Assembly (NCBI RefSeq): GCF_000013365.1
Contig: NC_007778.1
Location: forward strand, 4,588,001 to 4,652,000
DNA from: Rhodopseudomonas palustris HaA2
Lineage (GTDB): Bacteria > Pseudomonadota > Alphaproteobacteria > Rhizobiales > Xanthobacteraceae
DNA length: 64,000 nucleotides
Direction of reading: 5' to 3'
The notes below the pieces were generated by a model, which had not been told where the DNA came from, did not search any database, and was given only the letters and a program-made list of their open reading frames with translations. This document shows positions 42,358 to 50,580 of the stretch, in pieces. Made by a program: the position numbers and the translations under genes. The number at the start of each line of letters is the position of its first letter. The stretch's first letter is position 1.

Positions 42358-43188
42358 CTAGTCTGAAAACGACACCGGCCGCGCCTGGGCCTGCTGGTTG
42401 CGATATTCGCTCATCACCAGCTCGCGGATCACGCTGCGCAATTCGCCGAACTCCTTGCGTTCCTGAATGCTCTCGTCGCGCGGGTAAGGAAACGGCACCT
42501 CGATGATCTGCTTGATCCGCGACGGCCGCGCGGTGACCACGATGATCTTCGAGGCGAGATAGATCGCCTCTTCGACCGAATGGGTGATCAGCATCACCGT
42601 TTTGTTTTCCGTCGCCAGCACCTGCAGCAGCAGATTCTGCATGCTGGAGCGGGTCTGCGCGTCGAGCGCGCCGAACGGCTCGTCCATCAACAGGAATTGC
42701 GGCTTCACCGCATAGGCGCGCGCGATCGCGAGCCGCTGCCGCATTCCGCCGGACAGGTGTTTCGGATAGGCGTTGGCGAAATCGGCCAGTCCCATCAGCG
42801 CGAGGTAGTGATCGCAGATCGCGTCGCGCTCGGCCGGCGGCACGCGGTTGGCGTCGAGCCCGAGCCCGAAGGCGATGTTCTGGCGTACCGTGAGCCACGG
42901 GAACACGCCGTATTCCTGAAAGATCACGCCGCGTTCGGGGCCCGGCCCTTTCACCGGCGCGCCGTCGAACAGCACGCGGCCGCCGGTCGGCTTCACGAAG
43001 CCGGCCAGCATGCTCATCATCGTGGTCTTGCCGCAGCCGGACGGACCGATCACCGCGACGAAATCGCCGTCGTCGATCGCATAGGAAACATCCTCGACCA
43101 CCTGCAGCTTGCCCTTCGCGGTGTCGAAGGCGAGCGAGACGTGGTCGAACTGTGCGCGGTGCGGCCGCAGAGGCGTCGATCCATTCAT
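42358..43188 (-). CDS. ABC importer ATPase (TauB/SsuB-like)
   Basis: The protein has 276 residues from the ATG at 43188, overlapping the permease stop by four bases. Walker A is GPSGCGKTT, the Q-loop is IFQEYGVFPWLTV, the signature is HLSGGMRQRLAIARA, Walker B is FLLMDEPFGALD and the H-loop is LITHSVEEAIYLA. This is the taurine/sulfonate/nitrate branch. It energises the adjoining permease. Confidence 0.93.
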   Translation of the reverse strand: MNGSTPLRPHRAQFDHVSLAFDTAKGKLQVVEDVSYAIDDGDFVAVIGPSGCGKTTMMSMLAGFVKPTGGRVLFDGAPVKGPGPERGVIFQEYGVFPWLTVRQNIAFGLGLDANRVPPAERDAICDHYLALMGLADFANAYPKHLSGGMRQRLAIARAYAVKPQFLLMDEPFGALDAQTRSSMQNLLLQVLATENKTVMLITHSVEEAIYLASKIIVVTARPSRIKQIIEVPFPYPRDESIQERKEFGELRSVIRELVMSEYRNQQAQARPVSFSD

Positions 43189-43955
43189 GCCGACGCCCTC
43201 TCCTGCCACACCAGCAGCCGGGCGCTGATCCGGCGCAGGATCAGGTCCATGATGAGCGCGATGCAGCCGATGCAAATGATGCCGACATAGATCACGTCGA
43301 GCAGGAAATAGGTCGAGGCGTTCTGGATCATCGCGCCGAGCCCGCGCTGCGCGGCGATCAGTTCGGACGCCACCAGCGTCGCCCAGGCGACGCCGAGCGC
43401 CACCCGCAGCGCGGTGAGGATGTGCGGTACCGTCAGCGGAATGATCACCTTGCGAAAGATCTCGAATTCGCTGGCGCCGAGCGTGTGCGCGACGCGGATG
43501 TAGAGCGGCGTGATCTGCGACACGCCTTCATACATCACGATGACGCCGGCGAAGAACGAAGCGTAGAACAGGATCACCAGCTTCGCCACTTCATCGACGC
43601 CGAAATACACGATCACCAGCGGGATCAGCGCGATCGGCGGCAATGCGCGAAAGAAGTTGATCATCGGATCGGCGAAGGTGCGCGCGCCGCGATACCAGCC
43701 GAGCACGAAGCCGACCGGCACCGCCACTGCGATGCCCGCAATCACGCCGAGCAGCACCCGCCGCGTCGAGGCCCAGATGTCGAGCAGCAGATGTTCTTGG
43801 AACAGCAGCTCGACGAATTTCGCCGCGACGTTGTGCGGCGCAGGAATCAGCGACGGATTGACGAAGCCGCTCCAGCGCACCGCGTACCACAGTAGCACCG
43901 CGCCGACCCATGGCGTGAGCCCGAGTATCACGCGCCTCGCGACGTTTCCGTTCAT
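43185..43955 (-). CDS. ABC importer permease (TauC/SsuC-like)
   Basis: The protein has 256 residues with about six membrane helices. The coupling motif is AHTLGASEFEIFRKVIIPLT, followed by GVAWATLVASELIAAQRGLG, typical for SsuC/TauC. It is the first gene of the operon, divergent from the racemase-family gene, with a 22-bp palindrome in between. Confidence 0.92.
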   Translation of the reverse strand: MNGNVARRVILGLTPWVGAVLLWYAVRWSGFVNPSLIPAPHNVAAKFVELLFQEHLLLDIWASTRRVLLGVIAGIAVAVPVGFVLGWYRGARTFADPMINFFRALPPIALIPLVIVYFGVDEVAKLVILFYASFFAGVIVMYEGVSQITPLYIRVAHTLGASEFEIFRKVIIPLTVPHILTALRVALGVAWATLVASELIAAQRGLGAMIQNASTYFLLDVIYVGIICIGCIALIMDLILRRISARLLVWQERASA

Positions 43956-43997
43956 CCCGTGCGTTGTCCGTCATCTTTGCGTTGATCGGTTGGCGAA

Positions 43998-44019
43998 GTC
44001 ATACTATAAATAGGATGAC
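43998..44019. promoter_or_regulatory. 22-bp palindromic operator candidate
   Basis: Half-sites GTCATACTAT and ATAGGATGAC flank a two-base centre, matching in nine of ten positions. It lies midway between two divergent operons and contains the only AT-rich (-10-like TATAAA) stretch. The GntR/UTRA regulator encoded at 46791 is the obvious candidate to bind it. Confidence 0.65.
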
Positions 44020-44058
44020 CATACAAGAGGCGGCGGATGCGCCGCGGAACGGGACGCG

Positions 44059-45186
44059 ATGACCGCGCAGGATTTCACCATCCGCAGCATCGAGGCGATG
44101 TGTTTCCGCTATCCGTTGTCGCTGCCGGTTGTGACCTCATTCGGGCGGATGACGACCCGCCCCGCGGTTTTCATCCGTGTCACGGATGAAGACGGCATCA
44201 GCGGCTGGGGCGAGGCGTGGGCGAACTTTCCCGCCACCGGAGCCGAGCATCGCGCCCGAACCATCAACGAGGTGCTGGCGCCGCTCGCGGCGGGCGCCCG
44301 CATCGCGCATCCGTCCGAATTCTTCGAGGCGCTGACGCAGCGCACGGCTGTGCTGGCGCTGCAATCCGGCGAGCAAGGGCCGTTCGCGCAGGCGATCGCC
44401 GGCATCGATCTGGCGCTGTGGGATCTGTTCGCGCGACGCCGCGCCACGCCGCTGTGGCGGCTGCTCGGCGGCGCGAATGCCACGATCAAGGTCTATGCCA
44501 GCGGCATCAATCCCACCGGCACGCGGGAGATGGCCGAAACCGCGCTGGCGCGCGGCCATCGCGCGCTCAAGCTGAAGATCGGCTTCGGCGCCGAGATCGA
44601 TCACCCCAATCTCGCCGCGCTGCGCGCGCTGGCCGGCGACGGCACGCTGGCCGCCGACGCCAATCAGGCCTGGACGCTGCAGCAGGCATGCGAGGCGGCA
44701 CCGCATTTGCGCGACTACAATCTCGCCTGGCTGGAGGAGCCGATCCGCGCCGATCGTCCGTGGCCGGAATGGCAGGCGCTGCGCCGCGCCGCCACGATGC
44801 CGCTCGCCGCCGGCGAGAATTTCGCGAGCCGCGAGAGCTTTCAGCAAGCGCTGTCCGACGACACGCTCGGCGTCATCCAGCCCGATATCGCCAAATGGGG
44901 CGGGCTGTCGGCCTGCGCGCCGATCGCCCGCGACATCGTGGCCGCCGGCAAGCGGTTCTGCCCGCATTATCTCGGCGGCGGCATCGGTCTGCTGGCATCG
45001 GCGCATCTGCTCGCCGGCATCGGCGGTGACGGCCTGCTGGAGGTCGACGCCAACGACAATCCGCTGCGCGAAGCGTTCTGTGGCCCCGTCGCCGCGATCA
45101 GCGACGGCGCCATCACGCTCGGCGATGCGCCCGGCCTCGGAGTCGAGCCGGACCTCGTCGGCATCGCGCAGTATCGAACCGTATAG
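44059..45186 (+). CDS. Mandelate racemase / muconate lactonizing enzyme family protein
   Basis: The protein has 375 residues of the enolase superfamily. The catalytic set follows mandelate racemase: Lys171 and Lys173 (LKLKIG), metal ligands Asp200 (DANQAW), Glu226 (WLEEPI) and Glu253 (AGENF), and the Asp276-His303 dyad (QPDIAKWGG, CPHYLGGG) with the racemase spacing of 27. So it should abstract a proton alpha to a carboxylate: racemase or acid-sugar dehydratase. The substrate is unknown. It begins an operon with a GMC oxidoreductase and a GntR regulator, opposite the importer. Confidence 0.9.
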   Translation: MTAQDFTIRSIEAMCFRYPLSLPVVTSFGRMTTRPAVFIRVTDEDGISGWGEAWANFPATGAEHRARTINEVLAPLAAGARIAHPSEFFEALTQRTAVLALQSGEQGPFAQAIAGIDLALWDLFARRRATPLWRLLGGANATIKVYASGINPTGTREMAETALARGHRALKLKIGFGAEIDHPNLAALRALAGDGTLAADANQAWTLQQACEAAPHLRDYNLAWLEEPIRADRPWPEWQALRRAATMPLAAGENFASRESFQQALSDDTLGVIQPDIAKWGGLSACAPIARDIVAAGKRFCPHYLGGGIGLLASAHLLAGIGGDGLLEVDANDNPLREAFCGPVAAISDGAITLGDAPGLGVEPDLVGIAQYRTV

Positions 45187-45198
45187 GACGCCGCATCG

Positions 45199-46794
45199 AT
45201 GGCCGCGCAGGGTTGGGACTACATCATCGTCGGCGCCGGCTCCGCGGGCTGCATCGTCGCCAACCGGCTGTCGGCCGATCCGGCCTGCCGCGTGCTGCTG
45301 CTCGAGGCCGGCGGCTCGGATCGCAACATCTGGCTGAAGCTGCCGGTCGGCTATTATCGCTCGATCTACGACGACCGCTTCTCGCGCAAATTCATCACCG
45401 AGCCGAGCGACGTCACCGGCGGCCGCGCCATCGTCTGGCCGCGCGGCCGCGTGCTCGGGGGCTCGTCGTCGATCAACGGGCTGATCTTCATCCGCGGCGA
45501 GCCGGCCGGCTTCGACGATTGGGAGCGGCTCGGCGCCAAAGGCTGGAGCTATCAGGAGCTGCTGCCGTATTTCCGGCGCTACGAGCGCTATCGCGGCGGC
45601 GACAGCCAGTATCACGGCGGTTTCGGCGAGTTCGAAGTCTCCGATCTGCGCACCGGCAGCGAGGCCGCCGCCGCATGGGTGCAGGCCGGCATCGAATTCG
45701 GCCTGCCGCGCAATCCGGACTTCAACGCGGAGACGACTTACGGCGTCGGCGCCTATCAGCTCGGCATCGGCCGGCGCTGGCGCTCGAGCTCGGCTTCCGC
45801 TTTTCTGCATCCGGTCATGCACCGCACGAATCTGACGGTGATCACCCGGGCACACGCGAGCCGCGTGCTGTTCGACGGCACCACCGCCACCGGCGTCGAA
45901 TGGATCAGGGACGGGCAACGGATCCAGGCGCGCGCCGAACGTGAAGTAATCCTCTCGGCCGGCGCGCTGCAGTCGCCGCAATTGCTACAGCTCTCCGGTA
46001 TCGGCCCTGCGGCGCTGCTGCGCGGCCTCGGCATCGAAATCGTGGCCGATGCGCCCGAGGTCGGGCGCAACCTGCAGGATCATTATCAGGCGCGGATGAT
46101 CGTGCGGCTGAAGCAGAAGCACTCGCTCAACGATCAGGTGCGCAGCCCGGTCGGGCTCGCGAAGATGGGCCTGCAATGGCTGCTCGCCGGCAACGGGCCG
46201 CTCACCGCCGGCGCCGGCCAGGTCGGCGGCGCCGCCTGCACGCGCTATGCGAAGAACGGCCGCCCCGACGTGCAGTTCAACGTCATGCCGCTGTCGGTCG
46301 ACAAGCCCGGCGAGCCGCTGCACAGCTACTCGGGCTTCACCGCTTCGGTGTGGCAGTGCCACGCCGAATCGCGGGGCCATCTGGCGATCCGTTCGACCGA
46401 CCCGTTCGAGCAGCCGACCATCGTACCGAACTATTTCGAGCGCGAGATCGATCGTAACACCATCGTCGCCGGGCTCGAGATCCTGCGCGAGATCTATCGG
46501 CAGCCGTCGTTCCGCGAGCGCTGGGACCTCGACGTGGTGCCGGGCGAGAACATCAACGACCCTGCCGGGCTGTGGGAGTTCGCCCGCACCACCGGCGGCA
46601 CGGTGTTCCATGCCTGCGGCACCTGCCGGATGGGTTCCGACGACGGCGCGGTGGTCGATCCGCGCCTGCGCGTGCGCGGCGTCGAGCGGCTGCGCGTGGT
46701 CGACGCCTCGGTGATGCCACTGATCACCTCGGCCAATACCAACGCCGCCAGCCTGATGATCGGCGAGAAGGGCGCCGCCCTGATCGCCTCATGA
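45199..46794 (+). CDS. GMC-family FAD oxidoreductase (choline dehydrogenase-like)
   Basis: The protein has 531 residues. The N-terminal FAD motif is YIIVGAGSAGCIVANRLS, followed by LLLEAGG, the GMC signature 1 region GRVLGGSSSINGLIFIRG, and signature 2 GALQSPQLLQLSGIGP. The catalytic His is in HACGTCRMG and the matching Asn in ITSANTNAASLMIGE. It oxidises an alcohol, possibly the hydroxy acid or polyol handled by the racemase-family partner. It starts 12 bases after that gene, and its stop overlaps the GntR gene (ATGA). Confidence 0.92.
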   Translation: MAAQGWDYIIVGAGSAGCIVANRLSADPACRVLLLEAGGSDRNIWLKLPVGYYRSIYDDRFSRKFITEPSDVTGGRAIVWPRGRVLGGSSSINGLIFIRGEPAGFDDWERLGAKGWSYQELLPYFRRYERYRGGDSQYHGGFGEFEVSDLRTGSEAAAAWVQAGIEFGLPRNPDFNAETTYGVGAYQLGIGRRWRSSSASAFLHPVMHRTNLTVITRAHASRVLFDGTTATGVEWIRDGQRIQARAEREVILSAGALQSPQLLQLSGIGPAALLRGLGIEIVADAPEVGRNLQDHYQARMIVRLKQKHSLNDQVRSPVGLAKMGLQWLLAGNGPLTAGAGQVGGAACTRYAKNGRPDVQFNVMPLSVDKPGEPLHSYSGFTASVWQCHAESRGHLAIRSTDPFEQPTIVPNYFEREIDRNTIVAGLEILREIYRQPSFRERWDLDVVPGENINDPAGLWEFARTTGGTVFHACGTCRMGSDDGAVVDPRLRVRGVERLRVVDASVMPLITSANTNAASLMIGEKGAALIAS

Positions 46795-47561
46795 GGAAGA
46801 TCAACGCCAGTTCCGACGCGGATCGTCATGCTCACGGTATGGACCTGAGCATCGACAGCCACGTGCCCAAATACGCGCAGATCGCCGACATCTTCCGGCA
46901 GCGGATCGCGCGCGGGAGCTGGTCGCGCGGCATGCGGCTGCCGGCCAACGAGGCGCTGGCCGAAGAATTCGGCGTCTCGCGCGTCACCATCCGGCAGGCG
47001 GTCGAGCTGCTCGCGCGCGACGGCATCCTCGAAGCGCAACAGGGCCGCGGCACCTTCATCACCGGCCAGGTCAAGCAGGACCGCTGGCTGAAGGTCGAGA
47101 CCTCGCTGTCCGATCTCGCCGAAGTCTATCAGGACACCTCGCCCGAGATCATCAACATCGCCGAAAGTATCAGCAAGGCTCCCCTGATCGAGGCCGACGG
47201 CAAGGCCGCGGCACGCTACGTCTTCATGCGGCGGGTGCATTCGCGCGGCGGCCAGCCTTATTGCGTGATCTCGATCTATCTCGACGAGACGATCTTCCGC
47301 CGCTCGCCGGCCAAATTCCGCAAGCAGACCGTGATTCCGATCCTGAAAGATCTCAAGAACCCGGCGATCGCCAGCGCGCGGCAGACGCTGACCATCGGCA
47401 CCGCCGACCTCGAAGTCGCGCGGCTGCTGCGCGTGCCGCTGAACTCGCCGGTCGCCGAAGTGCGCCGCGTCTTCACCGCCGCCGACCGCACCGTGATCTA
47501 TCTCGGCGAAGTGACTTACCGCGGCGACTTCGTCCGGATCGACATGGACCTTCGCCCCTGA
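46791..47561 (+). CDS. GntR-family regulator with UTRA domain (HutC type)
   Basis: The protein has 256 residues from the ATG at 46791; an internal Met 16 codons later (MDLSIDSH) could be the true start. The winged helix is KYAQIADIFRQRIARGSWSR, NEALAEEFGVSRVTIRQAVELL, and GILEAQQGRGTFI. The C-terminal UTRA domain (about 105-256) binds an effector. It likely controls its own operon and the divergent importer through the palindrome at 43998-44019. Confidence 0.9.
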   Translation: MRKINASSDADRHAHGMDLSIDSHVPKYAQIADIFRQRIARGSWSRGMRLPANEALAEEFGVSRVTIRQAVELLARDGILEAQQGRGTFITGQVKQDRWLKVETSLSDLAEVYQDTSPEIINIAESISKAPLIEADGKAAARYVFMRRVHSRGGQPYCVISIYLDETIFRRSPAKFRKQTVIPILKDLKNPAIASARQTLTIGTADLEVARLLRVPLNSPVAEVRRVFTAADRTVIYLGEVTYRGDFVRIDMDLRP

Positions 47562-47571
47562 GCCGAGCCGA

Positions 47572-49380
47572 TCAGCGAAAGAACACTTCCTGATTGCGCC
47601 GCTCGAGCTCGGTGGCGAAAGTGCGCAGCACATGCGCCTCGCTGACGAGGCCGATCGTCACCCGCTCCTCGGCATTGTTCACCACCACCAGCACGTCGGC
47701 TTCGCTGCGGTCGAACGCCGTCACGATGTCGCGCACGGTGATGTCCGGCAGCAGGAACTCGTCGCGCTGATGCGCCAGCGTGTCGAGCGTCTCGTCCTCG
47801 GCATGGACATGCCCGTGCAGTTCGGGCGCTTCCACGATGCCGCCATAGGAGCCGTCGGTTTTCCTCAGCACGATCTGCTTGATGCGCCCCGGCGGAAACA
47901 GCGTCTGCGCCTCGGCGATCGACAGGCCGGCCTGCGCGGTTTCGAAATCCGACCGCATCAACGTCGCCGCGCTGATCTGCCTGACCCAGCCGACGTCCTG
48001 CGGCCCGCGAATGGCTTCGCCGCGCAAATGAAAGCGCCAGGTGGCGAAGCTGTAGCCGAACAATTCGCGCACGATCATCGCGCTGATCGACGCCGCGACA
48101 ACCGCGCCCGCCGTGATCGAAAAGTCGCCGGTGAGTTCGAGCGCGAGGCACACCATGCTGAACGGAGCGCCGAGCACGCCGGTGCCGAGCGCGACCATCC
48201 CGGCGACGGCCGCCGTTCCCGGCTGCAGCGCCAGTTCCGGAAACGGCCCGCTCAGCACCGTGCTGTAGAGCTGGCCGATCATCGAACCCAGCATCAGCGA
48301 AGCGAAGAACAGGCCGCCGCGAAAGCCGGCGCCGAGCGAGATCGCCGACGCGGCGGTCTTGAGCAGGATCGTGGTCGCCAGCATCAGCCAGGTCGGATTG
48401 CTCACCAGCAGGATCTGCATCGCGCCGTGGCCGGAGCCGAGCACGGTCGGCGTCAGCAGCCCGAGACAGCCGAGCATGGCCGCCCCGATGACGAAGCGCA
48501 GCCCGCCGCGCAGCCAGGTGACCCGCTGCAAGGTCCGCTCGGCGAACGCCACCGCCAGCATCACCAGGATGCTGAAGAATGCACATAGAATCCCGACAGC
48601 CATGACCTGGCCGATCATCTCCACCGACACCGGCGTCGGCACGCCCGGCACCATCAGGAACTGCTGATGCGCCAGATGGCGCGTCACCAGCCACGCCGCC
48701 ACCGCGCTGGCGATCACCGGCACCAGGGCCGCGGACGTATAGGCGCCGAGCACGACCTCGAAGGCGAAGAAGGCGCCCGCCAGCGGCGCCGAGAACGCGG
48801 CGCTGATCGCCCCCGCGGCGCCGCACGCCACCAGGAGACGCAAGTCGGCGCGCCGCGCCGCGAGCCGCTGCCCGATTTGCGAGCTGAAGGCCGCGCAGAT
48901 CTGGGTATAGCCGGCCTCGAGCCCGACCGAAGCGCCGAAGCCGTTCGACAGCAGGGTCTGAATCGAGATCAGCAGGCTGCCGCGCATCGAGACACGGCCG
49001 CCATACAGCGCATTGGCCTCGATCGCGTCCGCCAATTGCCCCTTGAAACGGCCCGCATAGAAGATGGCGATCAGCGCCAGAATGACCGCGCCGGCGATCG
49101 GCACCAGCAGCGTCCGCTGCCATGAAATCACGCCGGACGCGCTCAGCTTGGTGTCGAATGGAATATCGAACAGGATGGCGTGCGCGAGCTCGCTCAGCAT
49201 CGAGATCGTCGCAACCAACAGCCCCGACAGCAGCCCGATCACCATCGCCACGATCACCAGGCCGATTTCGCGATTGCGGACGAAGTTGCGCAAGCCAGCC
49301 GGGAACAACCAACGGCCCGACGCCGACGAAGACCCCGCCGACGCGGCCGCCCTTGGATCGGGCCGTGATGCAGCGCTCAC
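47572..49380 (-). CDS. ClC-type chloride channel/antiporter with CBS domains and altered filter
   Basis: The protein has 602 residues with a GTG start. A ClC membrane domain (about 30-445) is followed by two CBS-type segments (about 470-595; VRDIVTAFDRSEADVLVVVN). The gating glutamate seems kept in GFGASVGLEAGYTQ, but the classical GREGP motif reads GLEAG, the GSGIP loop is not recognisable (LADAIEANALYGG stands there) and GIFAP reads GLFFAS. So the anion-coordinating Ser is missing. This is a divergent branch whose ion may not be chloride. Its stop lies 10 bases from the convergent GntR gene. Confidence 0.82.
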   Translation of the reverse strand: MSAASRPDPRAAASAGSSSASGRWLFPAGLRNFVRNREIGLVIVAMVIGLLSGLLVATISMLSELAHAILFDIPFDTKLSASGVISWQRTLLVPIAGAVILALIAIFYAGRFKGQLADAIEANALYGGRVSMRGSLLISIQTLLSNGFGASVGLEAGYTQICAAFSSQIGQRLAARRADLRLLVACGAAGAISAAFSAPLAGAFFAFEVVLGAYTSAALVPVIASAVAAWLVTRHLAHQQFLMVPGVPTPVSVEMIGQVMAVGILCAFFSILVMLAVAFAERTLQRVTWLRGGLRFVIGAAMLGCLGLLTPTVLGSGHGAMQILLVSNPTWLMLATTILLKTAASAISLGAGFRGGLFFASLMLGSMIGQLYSTVLSGPFPELALQPGTAAVAGMVALGTGVLGAPFSMVCLALELTGDFSITAGAVVAASISAMIVRELFGYSFATWRFHLRGEAIRGPQDVGWVRQISAATLMRSDFETAQAGLSIAEAQTLFPPGRIKQIVLRKTDGSYGGIVEAPELHGHVHAEDETLDTLAHQRDEFLLPDITVRDIVTAFDRSEADVLVVVNNAEERVTIGLVSEAHVLRTFATELERRNQEVFFR

Positions 49381-49620
49381 CGGCCGATCCGGGGTGAATT
49401 GACCTTGCCAACGGCGACGGCCGCACCGACCAGTTGGGGCGAGGCCCCGCGCAGTCGAGAAAGCCCTCGCGGCGTCACTGTTTTCATGGCCTTCGACCGC
49501 TTGGTTGGATGGTCCGAGCCTGCGCCCGCGCAGAGCTGTCAGTCAAATCGGGATGATTCCTCACACTCGATTTTTCTCCTTTTGGATGTATGGTCCGAGG
49601 GAATGTCAAGGAGCAATCGA

Positions 49621-50424
49621 ATGGCGCGCAGAGCGGTCGTCGGCGTGATCGGCAACGCCCATCTCGTCGAAAATCGCTTTGCCGTCCAGCACGTCGGCGA
49701 ACGCAACCTGCGCGCGGTGTCCGAGGTCGCCAACGCGCTGCCGCTGATGTTCGCGGCATGCCCCGAGATCACCGATCTCGAAGAGTTGCTCGACATCGTC
49801 GACGGCATCCTGCTCACCGGCGGACGCGCCAACGTGCATCCGACGCATTTCAACGCCGAGCCTCACCCGCGCCACGAGCCCTATGACGAAGCCCGCGACG
49901 CGCTGGCACTGCGGCTGGTGCGCACCTGCGTCGAGCGCGGCATCCCGCTGCTCGGCATCTGCCGCGGCCTGCAGGAGATGAACGTCGCCTATGGCGGCTC
50001 GCTGCATCCGGAAATCCGCGAACTGCCGGGCCGCATCAACCATCGCATGCCGCGACTGGAGACCGGCGAGATTCATCCCGACGCCACCGTGGTGTTCGCC
50101 GATCGTCACGACGTCCAGCTCAAGCCTGAGGGCGTATTCGCAAAGCTGCTCGGCCGCGACCTGATCCGGGTCAACTCGCTGCACGGCCAGGGCATCCTCG
50201 AACCCGGCGGGCGCATCGTGATCGAAGGCATCGCCGAGGACGGCACGATCGAAGCGATCCGCATCGACGGCGCGCCGGGCTTCGCGCTCGGCGTGCAGTG
50301 GCACGCGGAATACGACCCGCAGCACAATCCGATCAATCGCGAGATCTTTCTCGCCTTCGGCGAAGCCCTGCGGGCGTATCAAATCCGCCGCCGTCAGCCG
50401 ACAGGGCTGCGGAAATCGGGTTAG
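49621..50424 (+). CDS. Class-I glutamine amidotransferase-like hydrolase (PuuD type)
   Basis: The protein has 267 residues from the ATG at 49621, six bases behind AGGAG; an earlier ATG at 49603 is weaker. The triad is Cys114 (LGICRGLQEMN), His228 and Glu230 (VQWHAEYDP). The text DGILLTGGRANVHPTHF is typical of gamma-glutamyl-gamma-aminobutyrate hydrolases. PuuD frees GABA from its glutamyl form during putrescine use. No other puu gene is beside it, so the exact gamma-glutamyl substrate is open. The 240 bases upstream hold a nearly repeated motif (GGATGGTCCGAG and ATGGTCCGAG). Confidence 0.87.
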   Translation: MARRAVVGVIGNAHLVENRFAVQHVGERNLRAVSEVANALPLMFAACPEITDLEELLDIVDGILLTGGRANVHPTHFNAEPHPRHEPYDEARDALALRLVRTCVERGIPLLGICRGLQEMNVAYGGSLHPEIRELPGRINHRMPRLETGEIHPDATVVFADRHDVQLKPEGVFAKLLGRDLIRVNSLHGQGILEPGGRIVIEGIAEDGTIEAIRIDGAPGFALGVQWHAEYDPQHNPINREIFLAFGEALRAYQIRRRQPTGLRKSG

Positions 50425-50580
50425 CGGTCAGCTCGATGGACCGATGATTTGGTCGGCGCGATGGCGCCGAGGCCATGGTGAACCTGCGGCTCTGCTCAAA
50501 ACGAAACGAGCGCCATCGCGGCGCTCGTTCTGTATGGTCGGCGTCGGCGGGCCGAGAGTCACGGCCGCTCGAGGTGCTTG

